From the NCBI GenBank assembly GCA_017621695.1, contig JAGASP010000034.1, positions 1 through 46,195 on the forward strand: a DNA stretch of 46,195 nt. The letters run 5' to 3'. How positions within the stretch are numbered: the stretch's first letter is position 1; each line of letters starts with the position of its first letter. The notes below the pieces were generated by a model that was not told the DNA's origin, searched no databases, and saw only the letters and a program-made list of their open reading frames with translations. Below, in pieces: positions 34,673 through 41,871 of the stretch. Made by a program: the position numbers and the translations under genes. This stretch comes from Clostridia bacterium (GTDB lineage: Bacteria > Bacillota > Clostridia > Oscillospirales > CAG-272).

Positions 34673-35398
34673 TCAGGCGTCCTCCTTAGAATATGTTTCC
34701 ACGCAATAGCCGTGGTATCCACAGTGCTTGCAGGTCAGTTTTCTTGTTGTTGGCGTATGCGCTGCAAAAAAAGCTTCCTTTATATCCGGGCGAAAAACCT
34801 CGTGGCAGTTGGGGCAAATATAGGATACGCGTTTGAAGTAGTAAGAGGATATCCAAATTGCAAAAGGTATGGCAAGTACCGTATAGGCAACAAACGGCCA
34901 CCAGATTCCCGAAACGATCCAAAGAATGATGGAAATCCATTCCATAAGTGTAAACGGCAGCCCCATCAGAAGGAGCGTTATGTGGATCTTACGCAATTTT
35001 TTCTTGTTTTCCATGATGTTTGCCACGTCACCAATGCTCTCGACGGAAAATAACGGCTGTTTTTCAATGATCCGATTCACGCTTTCCAGATTTTGCAGCT
35101 TCTTTTGTTTTTCATCCAGCTCGGCTTTGATGAGCCGTTCTTGTTCTCGCAAAATCATAGAAATGACCTCGGCAGAGTTATCCGTCTTCATCAGTTCCGC
35201 GATCGTACCGAGAGGAATGTTCAATTCCCGCAAAAAGCAAATGATCTTGAGCCGCTTGACGTCTTCCTCGGAATACAGCCGCCGTCCTCCACTGGACAGC
35301 TCATTGGGTATCAATATCCCACGATTGTCATAATACTGAACGGTTCTGATGGAAACGCCGCACAGCTTCGCCAGCTCTCCGGTCGTATATTGAGACAC
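34673..35398 (-). CDS. Membrane-tethered MerR-family regulator with a C-terminal zinc ribbon
   Basis: 241 residues. The start is the GTG at 35398, chosen because AAAGGAGGTG lies 6 nt upstream; upstream in-frame ATGs precede that site. The MerR DNA-binding domain is clear: YTTGELAKLCGVSIRTVQYYDNRGILIPNELSSGGRRLYSEEDVKRLKII, then a coiled-coil linker (about 80-130). Two hydrophobic segments follow (LLLMGLPFTLMEWISIILWI; WWPFVAYTVLAIPFAIWI) and then a CPNC...CKHC zinc-ribbon-like tail. The regulator therefore appears to be membrane-bound, with DNA contact on the cytoplasmic side. A dyad 70 bp upstream has MerR-operator geometry. It heads the PLDc_N and ABC genes, so it probably controls the exporter. 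Confidence 0.85.
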   Translation of the reverse strand: MSQYTTGELAKLCGVSIRTVQYYDNRGILIPNELSSGGRRLYSEEDVKRLKIICFLRELNIPLGTIAELMKTDNSAEVISMILREQERLIKAELDEKQKKLQNLESVNRIIEKQPLFSVESIGDVANIMENKKKLRKIHITLLLMGLPFTLMEWISIILWIVSGIWWPFVAYTVLAIPFAIWISSYYFKRVSYICPNCHEVFRPDIKEAFFAAHTPTTRKLTCKHCGYHGYCVETYSKEDA

Positions 35399-35468
35399 AG
35401 CTTTCACCTCCTTTGCGTACATCATACATGATGACCCTGCGTGATAATCAAGATTCGATTGAGAGAAT

Positions 35469-35489
35469 GACTCTACCGATAGTAGAATC
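35469..35489. promoter_or_regulatory. Candidate MerR operator dyad
   Basis: GACTCTAC-CGATA-GTAGAATC is an 8-5-8 inverted repeat with one mismatch, 71 bp upstream of the MerR GTG start. The CTAC/GTAG core and size resemble MerR-family sites. I could not find clean -35 and -10 boxes around it with the 19-bp spacer usual for this family, so the promoter itself stays unassigned. Confidence 0.55.
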
Positions 35490-35508
35490 CTAAAAAACAA
35501 GATTGCAA

Positions 35509-36336
35509 TTATAAAAATCTCTGTGCGTATCCGCACCGGCGGCACAAATCTTCGGTGGCCTTTCGATGGGCAAAGCCATTTATCATATTTTTGACGCGAG
35601 AAGAATCCAAAATATCAGCGATGGGTTCTTTGAAAATATTTCCAAGTGCTATGACACCGTCGCTGTCCATACAGCAGGGAACCACCGTACCGTCACAGAG
35701 GATGCCAAAATGATCCCGCAGGCCGTAGCAAAAGACTTCATCCCCCCAGAGTGGAGCCTCTCGGTCAGGCCATACAAAGCGGTCGCCCCATTCCAGATGA
35801 AGCTTATCATGGATCCGGATGCCGCGGCTATTTTCGGTCCATTCGCCCTCAAAACGACGGCGTAGATAGTCATAGATGCTGTCGTTTCGTCCGCCGTCAA
35901 AGCCACGGTTCCAAAGGCGGAACACTACAATGATTCCCGCTTGGGAGGCGGTGTCTGCAAAATCGGTCACCTCGGTCATGTACCTTTCAAATGCTTCCGC
36001 ATCCTGTCCTTCAAAGCTGTGCAGTGAAATGCTGATCTTGTGTGGCCCGGCCGCGATCATATCCGCGCCTCGCTTGGAAAGCAACGTGCCGTTGGTGGTG
36101 ATGATGGACTTGAATCCGCGCTCCTTAGCGATACGCAGAAAATCGGGCAATTCAGGATGGATCAGCGGTTCTCCCATCAGATGGTAATAAATATATTTTG
36201 TCTGTCCATCCAGTTGATCCAAGACACGGCAAAATTCCTCCCGACTCATGCGTCTCGGCGGGCGGCTGTGTCCGTGACAAAAGGAACAGCGCATATTGCA
36301 AATATTGGTGATCTCGATATAAACCTTGGCGTACAT
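35509..36336 (-). CDS. Radical SAM protein with SPASM-like C-terminus
   Basis: 275 residues from the ATG at 36336 (CAGGAGG 7 nt upstream). The radical SAM motif is ITNICNMRCSFCHG (CxxxCxxC), followed by HLMGEPLIHPELPDFL (the GGE-equivalent) and SIITTNGTLL. The C-terminal part holds cysteines in FCYGL, GILCDGTVVPCCMD, and DLCRRCGY, the pattern of a SPASM or twitch auxiliary-cluster domain, together with the IALGNIF segment typical of this group. The family includes sactipeptide maturases, anSMEs and uncharacterised oxidoreductases; no precursor peptide gene was seen beside it. Expression may be controlled by a dyad on its -10 box and a terminator-like leader hairpin. Confidence 0.85.
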   Translation of the reverse strand: MYAKVYIEITNICNMRCSFCHGHSRPPRRMSREEFCRVLDQLDGQTKYIYYHLMGEPLIHPELPDFLRIAKERGFKSIITTNGTLLSKRGADMIAAGPHKISISLHSFEGQDAEAFERYMTEVTDFADTASQAGIIVVFRLWNRGFDGGRNDSIYDYLRRRFEGEWTENSRGIRIHDKLHLEWGDRFVWPDREAPLWGDEVFCYGLRDHFGILCDGTVVPCCMDSDGVIALGNIFKEPIADILDSSRVKNMINGFAHRKATEDLCRRCGYAQRFL

Positions 36337-36347
36337 GAAACCTCCTG

Positions 36348-36380
36348 AAAAAAGCGGCAAGACGCACCGCATCCTGCCGC
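36348..36380 (-). terminator. Terminator-like hairpin in the leader of the radical SAM gene
   Basis: On the minus strand GCGGCA (36375-36380) and TGCCGC (36354-36359) form a 6-bp stem followed immediately by TTTTTT (36348-36353) and then the AGGAGG site of the radical SAM gene. It lies downstream of that gene's promoter, so it would attenuate its transcript. It could also be the terminator of the upstream XRE gene. Confidence 0.65.
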
Positions 36381-36383
36381 CGT

Positions 36384-36422
36384 ATCTGTGGTCATTATAG
36401 CACAGATCGCTATTAAATTCAA
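36384..36422 (-). promoter_or_regulatory. Promoter of the radical SAM gene with a dyad over the -10 box
   Basis: On the minus strand TTGAAT (36417-36422) and TATAAT (36394-36399) are 17 bp apart, with an extended TGC before the -10. A perfect inverted repeat ATCTGTG (36401-36407 on the complement) and CACAGAT (36384-36390) is centred on the -10 box, with a 10-bp gap, as expected of a repressor operator. Confidence 0.78.
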
Positions 36423-36425
36423 TAC

Positions 36426-37085
36426 TTAATTCAATTCCTGTCCGGAACTTTCTTTCTGTTTTTTGAGTCTTTTGACGTAAAAGACCGTATAGACGATATT
36501 GCCCGCCAGCCAGATCCAGTCAATGTAGCCGAAAATCAGATGCCAGCTAACGCCGCCCACGTAATAGGCAGGATTGAAAATCAGAAACGGGCTTGATGTC
36601 ATGCCGAATACCGAGAGAAGGAAAAAGAAGAGCCAATATCCCCACCAAACCACGAGATTCTTGTGCTTTACCTGAATGAAGCCCATCACGGCGCAAAAAA
36701 TGAATGATATGGCAAGGGGTAACAGCCGTTCCTCGTCCATAACAATGCATAAAACACCGCAGACAAGCCCGCAGATCAAGAAGATGATGCCCAAAATATT
36801 GGAAAGCCCCAAGCTCTGACGATAATGGTTTGTCACCGCAACAGTTTTTTCAGCTTGCGGTGGGGGCGCCGTTTCGGTCGTGTTTTCCTTTTTGCCTACT
36901 GCAATATACTCCACAGACACCCCGAACAGCTCGGAGAGGGCGATGAGATTATAGGTGTCGGGCGCGGATGCGTCGCACTCCCACTTGGACACTGCCTGGC
37001 GGCTGACGTCCAGCTTTTCCGCCACGTATTCCTGGGAATACCCACGTTCTTTTCTTAAGTCACTGATTCTTTGACCTATGGTCAT
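36426..37085 (-). CDS. XRE-family regulator fused to a membrane domain
   Basis: 219 residues from the ATG at 37085 (GGAGGTG upstream). The N-terminal Cro/C1 helix-turn-helix is IGQRISDLRKERGYSQEYVA and KLDVSRQAVSKWECDASAPD, followed by a short linker (about residues 70-95). Four to five hydrophobic segments then follow (ILGIIFLICGLVCGVLCIV; LPLAISFIFCAVMGFI; WGYWLFFFLLSVFG; FGYIDWIWLAGNIVYTVFYV), and the tail is basic. This soluble-to-membrane layout recurs in Firmicutes as presumed membrane-sensing regulators. Target genes and signal are unknown; the divergent or following genes are candidates. Confidence 0.85.
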   Translation of the reverse strand: MTIGQRISDLRKERGYSQEYVAEKLDVSRQAVSKWECDASAPDTYNLIALSELFGVSVEYIAVGKKENTTETAPPPQAEKTVAVTNHYRQSLGLSNILGIIFLICGLVCGVLCIVMDEERLLPLAISFIFCAVMGFIQVKHKNLVVWWGYWLFFFLLSVFGMTSSPFLIFNPAYYVGGVSWHLIFGYIDWIWLAGNIVYTVFYVKRLKKQKESSGQELN

Positions 37086-37104
37086 TTGTATCACCTCCAC
37101 GTCA

Positions 37105-37133
37105 ATGATACCAAAATGGACGGTTGCAGTCTA
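37105..37133 (-). promoter_or_regulatory. Probable promoter of the XRE-membrane gene
   Basis: TAGACT (37128-37133, complement) and TATCAT (37105-37110, complement) are 17 bp apart, four and five matches to consensus. They lie 20 nt upstream of the start codon. Confidence 0.5.
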
Positions 37134-37181
37134 CCAACTACGGCGCAACTTTGGGTTGCATGATGGGAAAATCCGTGAGAA

Positions 37182-38147
37182 TCATCCTGTAACCTTGATT
37201 ATGATGTCTCCCGTATCCGTAACAACCTCACAGCGTCCGCCTGTAATGGTTTTGGGAACATCCATTTTTCCCGTGTCGGTTTGTACGATAAATACCTTGT
37301 CGGAAAGCAAATTTCCCGTAACGTCGCCCGTATCCGTTTCAACGAGAATCTCCGACGCATCGCTACCTTCAAATTTTACGTCCCCCGTGCTTCTTTCGAC
37401 AGAAAGCTTTTCAGAGGCAACGACGTTATTCAAGGTTATGTCACCCGTGCTTCCTGTGGAGTGGAGATTTGTACATGAAACGGTTGCCAGATTTGTTTTT
37501 CCCGTAGACACGCGGATCGAAAGATCACCGACACAGGCGATATCGGAAGCCGTCACGTTGCCTGTGGTAACCGACAGCGTAAGAGATCCCGCTGCGATAT
37601 TTTGTAAATAGATATTACCTGTGCTTGTGCTGATCTTCACATCTCCTGAGGCAGAAGCAGCGTTCTTTACGTCACCTGTACTGGTTGTAATGTCTATAGT
37701 TTCGAAGGAAAAAGCCTGAGGAATATCGATGTTTCCGGTGCTTTCCTTGATATATAGGGAAGCATATACCGTCTCGGGCAGATATACGGTGATTTTTGAT
37801 TTTCCCCATTGAATGCCGATATAATCGTACCACTTTCGATCGTCAGTCAGTTGAACCGTAAGGGTTCCTTCCTTTACAGATACGTCATGCTTGGTTTTGG
37901 AATTTTCACAGCAAACGACTTTGCAATTCCCGCCATCGTAGGGGATAAATTGAATATCCGCAGTGTCTGTTTTGACGGATATATTGACGAAAGAATCCCG
38001 GATCTCATGCTCGTTGGTTTCATAATTGAACGTACTCAGCTTTGTAAAATCCCAATCGTTCACAGACATGGTTATCACAAAAAAGATCATGCTGAGAAAG
38101 ACCAGAGCGGCGGCAACAATGAGCCATATAATCGCTGTTTTAGACAT
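37182..38147 (-). CDS. DUF4097-family beta-strand-repeat protein
   Basis: 321 residues from the ATG at 38147 (AAGGAGA upstream). One N-terminal membrane segment (IIWLIVAAALVFLSMIFFVIT) is followed by a parallel beta-repeat region. Its units end in STGDV, STGNI, TTGNV, STGKT, STGDI, STGDV, DTGDV, DTGKM and DTGDI, about 19-21 residues each. This is the DUF4097/DUF4098 (LiaG-like) solenoid facing outward from the membrane. Such proteins accompany PadR and DUF1700 genes in Firmicutes and are thought to act in envelope stress. It overlaps the DUF1700 reading frame by 8 nt and is the last gene of the padR operon. Confidence 0.9.
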   Translation of the reverse strand: MSKTAIIWLIVAAALVFLSMIFFVITMSVNDWDFTKLSTFNYETNEHEIRDSFVNISVKTDTADIQFIPYDGGNCKVVCCENSKTKHDVSVKEGTLTVQLTDDRKWYDYIGIQWGKSKITVYLPETVYASLYIKESTGNIDIPQAFSFETIDITTSTGDVKNAASASGDVKISTSTGNIYLQNIAAGSLTLSVTTGNVTASDIACVGDLSIRVSTGKTNLATVSCTNLHSTGSTGDITLNNVVASEKLSVERSTGDVKFEGSDASEILVETDTGDVTGNLLSDKVFIVQTDTGKMDVPKTITGGRCEVVTDTGDIIIKVTG

Positions 38148-38745
38148 GGTGCTTCTCCTTTCCAACAAAAGAATACTTGATTTTTAGCAGGATTTTTTTC
38201 GTCAATAGCAGCGTGCCCTTGGTCGCTGCCAGACATCCGAAGAATAAGAAAATGGACAGTCCCGCAGAGAGGAGGGAAACGCTGATCAAAAAAGATCCTG
38301 AGGCAGGATGACCTGTAAACAAATGTGCCGCGCCAATGAGGATTCCTCCCCCGCCGCAAACTACGAGTGCGGCAAATACCGCCCAGATAGAAAGAATCAG
38401 CGCTCACAGTACGATATACAGCGCAAGGATCACAATGATTGCCGCGAGCAAAAGCGGAGCCCACAGCGGGGAGCCAACAGCAAGCAGGACGATCTCCCAA
38501 GTCCTGCGCTTTTTTCGAGGCTTGGTTTTCTCCTTGACGATTTTTGTGAGAGGAATTTCCGCTATGATCTGTGCGGCAATTTCTTCGACAGAACCGATCT
38601 CGGAAATTGCGGCTTCTTCGGTAATGCCGTCCTCCATGCGGTCATCGATCATTTCCAAATAAAAATTCAGGCGGTCTTCAACCTCTTTTTTAGGAAGACC
38701 CGATAATTTCCCGCGAAGCTCAGAAACAAACGTTTGCTTATTCAT
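38140..38745 (-). pseudogene. DUF1700-family membrane protein interrupted by a nonsense codon
   Basis: The frame runs from ATG 38745 to TAA 38140, 201 codons, the normal size of DUF1700 proteins. Codon 114 (38404-38406, minus strand) is TGA where family members have a Trp in the pattern LYIVL-W-ALILSIWAVFA. Everything after it stays in frame and looks conserved: a second membrane region, SVSLLSAGLSIFLFFGCLAATKG, TLLLTKKI and a basic tail. The N-terminal part is soluble and helical (VEDRLNFYLEMIDDRMEDGITEEAAISEIGS, highly characteristic). Start and stop overlaps with padR and DUF4097 are intact, so the change is recent, an assembly error, or tolerated as a 113-residue protein. Other genes here use TGA as stop, so recoding to Trp is unlikely. 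Confidence 0.85.
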
Positions 38746-39058
38746 GCTGTACATCCTCCTTTGTGACAAATTGGTAAATGGACATAACTTCACGCCACTC
38801 CTCCTTGAATTCTTCGATGCGTTTAAGCCCCGCAGGTGTGATATGGTAATATTTACGGAGGCGTCCGCCATGCTCCGAGGTGCGCACCGTCAGCATTTCG
38901 GCAAGCTCCAAGCGTTTCAGGATGGTGTATAAGGTTGATTCCGACATTTCCATATACGGCTTCATATCTTTGATGATCTGATAGCCGTAGGAATCTTCAT
39001 TTTTGATGGCGGTCAGGACACATACGTCCAACAGGCCGCGTTTCAGTTGGATATCCAT
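38738..39058 (-). CDS. PadR-family transcriptional repressor
   Basis: 106 residues, the usual short PadR size. The winged helix shows the diagnostic run LKRGLLDVCVLTAIKNEDSYGYQI, then SESTLYTILKRLELAEMLTVRT and RLRKYYHITPAGLKRI. AAGGGAGG precedes ATG 39058. It heads the padR - DUF1700 - DUF4097 operon, each gene overlapping the next by 8 nt. Family members repress their own operon until a ligand or envelope signal appears; a dyad covers the -10 box here. Confidence 0.93.
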   Translation of the reverse strand: MDIQLKRGLLDVCVLTAIKNEDSYGYQIIKDMKPYMEMSESTLYTILKRLELAEMLTVRTSEHGGRLRKYYHITPAGLKRIEEFKEEWREVMSIYQFVTKEDVQHE

Positions 39059-39079
39059 GCAATACCTCCCTTCATGCTA

Positions 39080-39111
39080 TACATCATATCACGAAGTATA
39101 AAGCTTGTCAA
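39080..39111 (-). promoter_or_regulatory. Promoter and likely PadR operator
   Basis: On the minus strand TTGACA (39106-39111) and TATGAT (39083-39088) are 17 bp apart. ATACATC-ATATCAC-GAAGTAT (39080-39100, plus strand) is a 7-7-7 inverted repeat with one mismatch lying over the -10 box, which suits autoregulation by PadR. Confidence 0.8.
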
Positions 39112-39167
39112 GGGGTATGAGAAAAATTTTAAATTAAGTTGTAATTTTTAAAGGTTAAGAGTTAACG

Positions 39168-39210
39168 AAAAAAACGCCCCAAAGCCATGTGAAATCACAG
39201 TTTTGGGGCG
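39168..39210 (-). terminator. Strong minus-strand terminator
   Basis: CGCCCCAAA (39175-39183) pairs with TTTGGGGCG (39202-39210), with an inner GTGA/TCAC stem. Seven T residues follow on the minus strand (A run 39168-39174). It insulates the padR promoter from transcription arriving from the lectin-fold gene. About 70 nt separate it from another hairpin at 39281-39314. Confidence 0.85.
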
Positions 39211-39280
39211 AGTTATTCAATTCGTGGTACAAATAATATATCGTACTCATAAATCTTTAGGTTGGGGGATATTATAATAG

Positions 39281-39314
39281 AAAAGGGAGAAAACATGTGG
39301 AGCTTCTCCCTTTT
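39281..39314 (-). terminator. Terminator of the lectin-fold gene
   Basis: AAAAGGGAGAA (39281-39291) and TTCTCCCTTTT (39304-39314) form an 11-bp stem, 7 nt past the stop codon at 39321. The T residues of the minus-strand arm are part of the stem. Confidence 0.75.
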
Positions 39315-39320
39315 ATCGCT

Positions 39321-39890
39321 TTATTCGATTTTCATGTCATAAAAGCGGCATGGCCCCTCGCAACCGGTAATTCCCAGATAGAAAGAAGGGAAAAGATCCT
39401 CAGTACGGAGGTTGATTTTCATGCCGTCCAGATCTATCATAAAATAATTTTCCTCGGTTTTGACAGAAAGGGTGTGCATCTCGTTTTCTGTTACGGGGAA
39501 CTCCACGCCGAGACGCTTATGCCATGCCACGGTGCCGTCCTCCTCTCGCCAAAGACGCCATACATTGATGCCATCTTTGTACAGAACAACTTCAAAGTAG
39601 TTTCCATAGCGGTAAGAGCCGTCCTCGCAGAGAGTTAGGTCGTCGAAAAATATGAGGAGCGGGGCGGCCAGTCCTGAAAAGGAGCATCGGGTGGTGATGG
39701 TGGTTCCGAGAGGAAACCTTTCTCTGCTAATCAGGGAAAGGTAATCATAACCGAAATCAATCGCGGGATTTGCGGCATTTTCGATGTAATCGTCGTGCTG
39801 AATGAATCGGTTGGTGTCGGGGAAGCGGTAGGTGTAGGCGTGGGTGATGGAGGTTTCATCCCAAGCACCTTTTTTGAATGTGATGTACAT
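39321..39890 (-). CDS. Protein of concanavalin A-like lectin/glucanase fold (DUF1961-like)
   Basis: 189 residues from the ATG at 39890 (AGAGGGAG upstream). The sequence is beta-rich, with closely spaced aromatic strands (FGYDYLSLISRERFPLGTTITTRCSF, APLLIFFDDL, YFEVVLYKDGINVWRLW, YFMIDLDGMKINLRTEDLFPSFYLGITGCEG, CRFYDMKIE). This alternation, and the closing CRFYDMKI strand, resemble single-domain concanavalin A-like proteins of the DUF1961 kind. No signal peptide or clear catalytic Glu pair is seen, so carbohydrate binding or a structural role is guesswork. It lies next to the displaced end of a guaA-inserted element, and before insertion would have been the gene downstream of guaA. Confidence 0.6.
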   Translation of the reverse strand: MYITFKKGAWDETSITHAYTYRFPDTNRFIQHDDYIENAANPAIDFGYDYLSLISRERFPLGTTITTRCSFSGLAAPLLIFFDDLTLCEDGSYRYGNYFEVVLYKDGINVWRLWREEDGTVAWHKRLGVEFPVTENEMHTLSVKTEENYFMIDLDGMKINLRTEDLFPSFYLGITGCEGPCRFYDMKIE

Positions 39891-39929
39891 ATGGAACTCC
39901 CTCTTAGAATATATAGAACATCTTATATA

Positions 39930-39958
39930 AGCACGGCAGAGATTTTCTCTGCCGTGCT
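39930..39958. terminator. Terminator hairpin beside the displaced guaA end
   Basis: AGCACGGCAGAGA (39930-39942) and TCTCTGCCGTGCT (39946-39958) form a perfect 13-bp stem with a TTT loop. It lies 12 bp beyond the outer att copy, on the side away from the element, so it was probably the native guaA terminator before the insertion moved it 2 kb away (inference). Confidence 0.7.
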
Positions 39959-39970
39959 GGTGTTAATAGA

Positions 39971-39984
39971 TATTATTCCCACTC
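39971..39984. repeat. Outer attachment-site copy (duplicated guaA 3' end)
   Basis: TATTATTCCCACTC is identical to 41995-42008. Read on the minus strand it spells the last codons of guaA (GAG TGG GAA TAA) although no guaA gene is here, as expected of a recombination core duplicated by site-specific integration. Confidence 0.8.
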
Positions 39985-40087
39985 GCTTAAATTAGCATTA
40001 AATGTGGTGTATTCAGGTCTTTTTGCGTGATTTTTCGGGGGATTTGACCGCTATTTTCCGCCTCGTCTATGGAGTCCACGAAAAAAC

Positions 40088-40113
40088 GGTATCAAATGGG
40101 TATCACCGATACC
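40088..40113. repeat. GGTATCA arm-type repeats at the outer end of the element
   Basis: GGTATCA occurs at 40088-40094 and 40099-40105 (11 bp apart, one helical turn), followed by an inverted, one-mismatch copy CGATACC at 40107-40113. A further direct copy lies at 41931-41937 near the other end, within a longer shared AAAACGGTATCAAA (40083-40096 and 41926-41939). This arrangement resembles arm sites for the N-terminal domain of tyrosine recombinases (inference). Confidence 0.6.
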
Positions 40114-40144
40114 ACCCGAAAAACACACTTTTTCTGTTCGCTTT

Positions 40145-40173
40145 ATTATACCATAAAAGCGGAATAATTACAA
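40145..40173 (-). promoter_or_regulatory. Outward-facing promoter at the element end
   Basis: On the minus strand TTGTAA (40168-40173) and TATAAT (40145-40150) are 17 bp apart. It points out of the element toward the lectin-fold gene, after the membrane-protein stop at 40200, with the GGTATCA repeats and the outer att copy in its path. Confidence 0.55.
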
Positions 40174-40199
40174 GAAGTTTGCGGTAAAAACAGGCAACA

Positions 40200-41549
40200 T
40201 TATTGTAATTCTTTCTTTGTTCTCTTTGCTACACAAGTTACAAGTACGGCAAAATAGCAAAGTACGATTATTTCCACAATGAAATGATAAATGTTGACTT
40301 GCAAGATATCTACCTGTGTGCGTAAAAAGAGTTCAACACCACCGAGAACAGCGAAAGCACCTACCGCAAAACGATGCGCCTTGTGAATGAGCTTATCCTT
40401 TACAAGAGCGAAGATAATAAGCAAAAATCCTACGATGTTCGCAAGGCTTGAAGCATCCTCGATGGAAACATTTATTGTAGAGAAAAGTTGATTGATGATA
40501 TACGCATCTTGGCTCATTATCTCAGGCATAAATACGAGTATCAGGCTACCGGAAATCTGACCGATAAATATTGACAGAGTTTCGCTTAAAAGAATTGTTA
40601 CACAAGCAGCCGAGAGAAGCTTATTTTTACGAACTCTTTGATATTCATATCCGAAATATGTGAGGAAAATCAGAAGAGTAAACTTGATATAAGTATCAAG
40701 CGTGGATAATATGGAAACAAGCTGTAAGGCGGTTGCCTGCGATATTGCCGTGGAATCCACAAAAATTACGCCGGCGGTGTAAGCAGCATATATGAAGATT
40801 GTAATTACTAAAGAGATAATCGTAGATTTTGATATTGAATTTTCGCTATTGTAGCTGCATTTTTCAAGGAATGAATAAAGGAGATACAGAAGTGCAATCT
40901 CTATGAAAGCTCCAACATAATATGCCAACGTATTCAAGAGGATCTTAAGAACACGTGCGGAATCCGGCGGTTTTATTGCAATGATTCCTATAAAAGATAT
41001 TGCAGATATGCCGAGGAAAGCTAATGCGTAAAGAGAAATCTTGCCTATGTTCTTAAAAACGCCTTTATAATAATGGTCGCTGTCCATAATGGAATAGTTG
41101 AAATAAATATCATTCTTTCTGAAGCTGTAAACTACGTATATTCCAATAATGAAAAGCAACGTATAGATAATACCGCTTGGACCGCTGTCGGCAAAAGCAA
41201 GAGGTTTTCCGAGATATAAAACAATGGGTATATCAAAAGCAAAAGCACCTAAAGCTATTTTTATAAGGGTTGAAGCAGCTTTACTGTAAAATCTACCTTG
41301 CTCAACTTCGGTTCGTTCGTCTTTGGATATGATGATATGTCGAACGAGTCCAAGGATCAAAGTGACAATCGTGCTAAAGCAAATAATAACATCAGGAAGC
41401 GCAAACCAATAATAACGAACATCCGAAGCGTTTCTCAATAAATTCACACAATGAATTTCTGCAAGTACGATAGTTATGGTAAGCGCTATAAGAATAGATC
41501 TTTTTGCTATTTGACCCTTAACATTTTCAATTCTTTCATCGTAAAACAT
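40200..41549 (-). CDS. Polytopic membrane protein of unknown function
   Basis: 449 residues from the ATG at 41549 (TTGGAGGG upstream); an in-frame ATG 24 nt earlier lies inside the preceding gene. About a dozen hydrophobic segments run through the protein, spaced by short charged loops; there are no recognisable transporter or enzyme motifs. It follows the small XRE gene with one nucleotide between stop and start and shares its operator-controlled promoter. Pairing of a 60-70 residue XRE protein with a multi-spanning membrane protein is common in Firmicutes accessory DNA. A transporter, immunity or defence role is possible, but nothing in the sequence decides it. Confidence 0.75.
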   Translation of the reverse strand: MFYDERIENVKGQIAKRSILIALTITIVLAEIHCVNLLRNASDVRYYWFALPDVIICFSTIVTLILGLVRHIIISKDERTEVEQGRFYSKAASTLIKIALGAFAFDIPIVLYLGKPLAFADSGPSGIIYTLLFIIGIYVVYSFRKNDIYFNYSIMDSDHYYKGVFKNIGKISLYALAFLGISAISFIGIIAIKPPDSARVLKILLNTLAYYVGAFIEIALLYLLYSFLEKCSYNSENSISKSTIISLVITIFIYAAYTAGVIFVDSTAISQATALQLVSILSTLDTYIKFTLLIFLTYFGYEYQRVRKNKLLSAACVTILLSETLSIFIGQISGSLILVFMPEIMSQDAYIINQLFSTINVSIEDASSLANIVGFLLIIFALVKDKLIHKAHRFAVGAFAVLGGVELFLRTQVDILQVNIYHFIVEIIVLCYFAVLVTCVAKRTKKELQ

Positions 41550-41550
41550 T

Positions 41551-41742
41551 TCATTCCCTCCAAAATAAATCATTGAGCGTGACGCCCAACTCTTTGCATA
41601 TACGAATGCACAATTCTATCGTGGGATTATATACCCCGTTTTCGATCATATTGATCGTCTGTCGTGAAACCCCAATGTTCTTTGCAAGATCTGTTTGAGA
41701 TAAATTTTTCTCAATTCGAGCTTGTTTCATTTTCTCGTTCAT
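41551..41742 (-). CDS. Small Cro/C1-type (XRE) regulator
   Basis: 63 residues, a single helix-turn-helix domain: MKQARIEKNLSQTDLAKNIG and VSRQTINMIENGVYNPTIEL, ending CKELGVTLNDLFWRE, typical of minimal XRE regulators with no ligand domain. AAGGAGGAGC precedes ATG 41742. It is expressed from a consensus promoter flanked by two nearly identical 18-bp palindromes, so it almost surely represses itself and the downstream membrane-protein gene. Confidence 0.93.
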   Translation of the reverse strand: MNEKMKQARIEKNLSQTDLAKNIGVSRQTINMIENGVYNPTIELCIRICKELGVTLNDLFWRE

Positions 41743-41752
41743 AGCTCCTCCT

Positions 41753-41816
41753 TGTCAATTATATTTGACAGACACATTATAGCATACCAAAGCGATAATG
41801 TCAAGTATATTTGACA
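41753..41816 (-). promoter_or_regulatory. Promoter with two operators for the small XRE regulator
   Basis: On the minus strand TTGACA (41799-41804) and TATAAT (41776-41781) are 17 bp apart, with an extended TGC. Two palindromes share the form TGTCAA-N6-TTGACA: 41799-41816 (centre GTATAT), covering the -35 box, and 41753-41770 (centre TTATAT), between the -10 box and the ribosome binding site. Their centres are 46 bp apart. Confidence 0.92.
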
Positions 41817-41871
41817 AGTTTTGAAGATAAATTGTTCAAATGGTACCACCGAAGTGGCGCAGATATATGAA

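Noticed and set aside
38404-38406. Selenocysteine or UGA-as-Trp recoding in the DUF1700 gene
   Set aside because: Neighbouring genes end in TGA, the expected residue is Trp and not Cys or Sec, and no selenocysteine insertion hairpin is evident after the codon.
39211-39280. Small RNA or micro-ORF between two minus-strand terminators
   Set aside because: No promoter with acceptable boxes lies just upstream and the short frame has no ribosome binding site; the two hairpins are better read as consecutive terminators.
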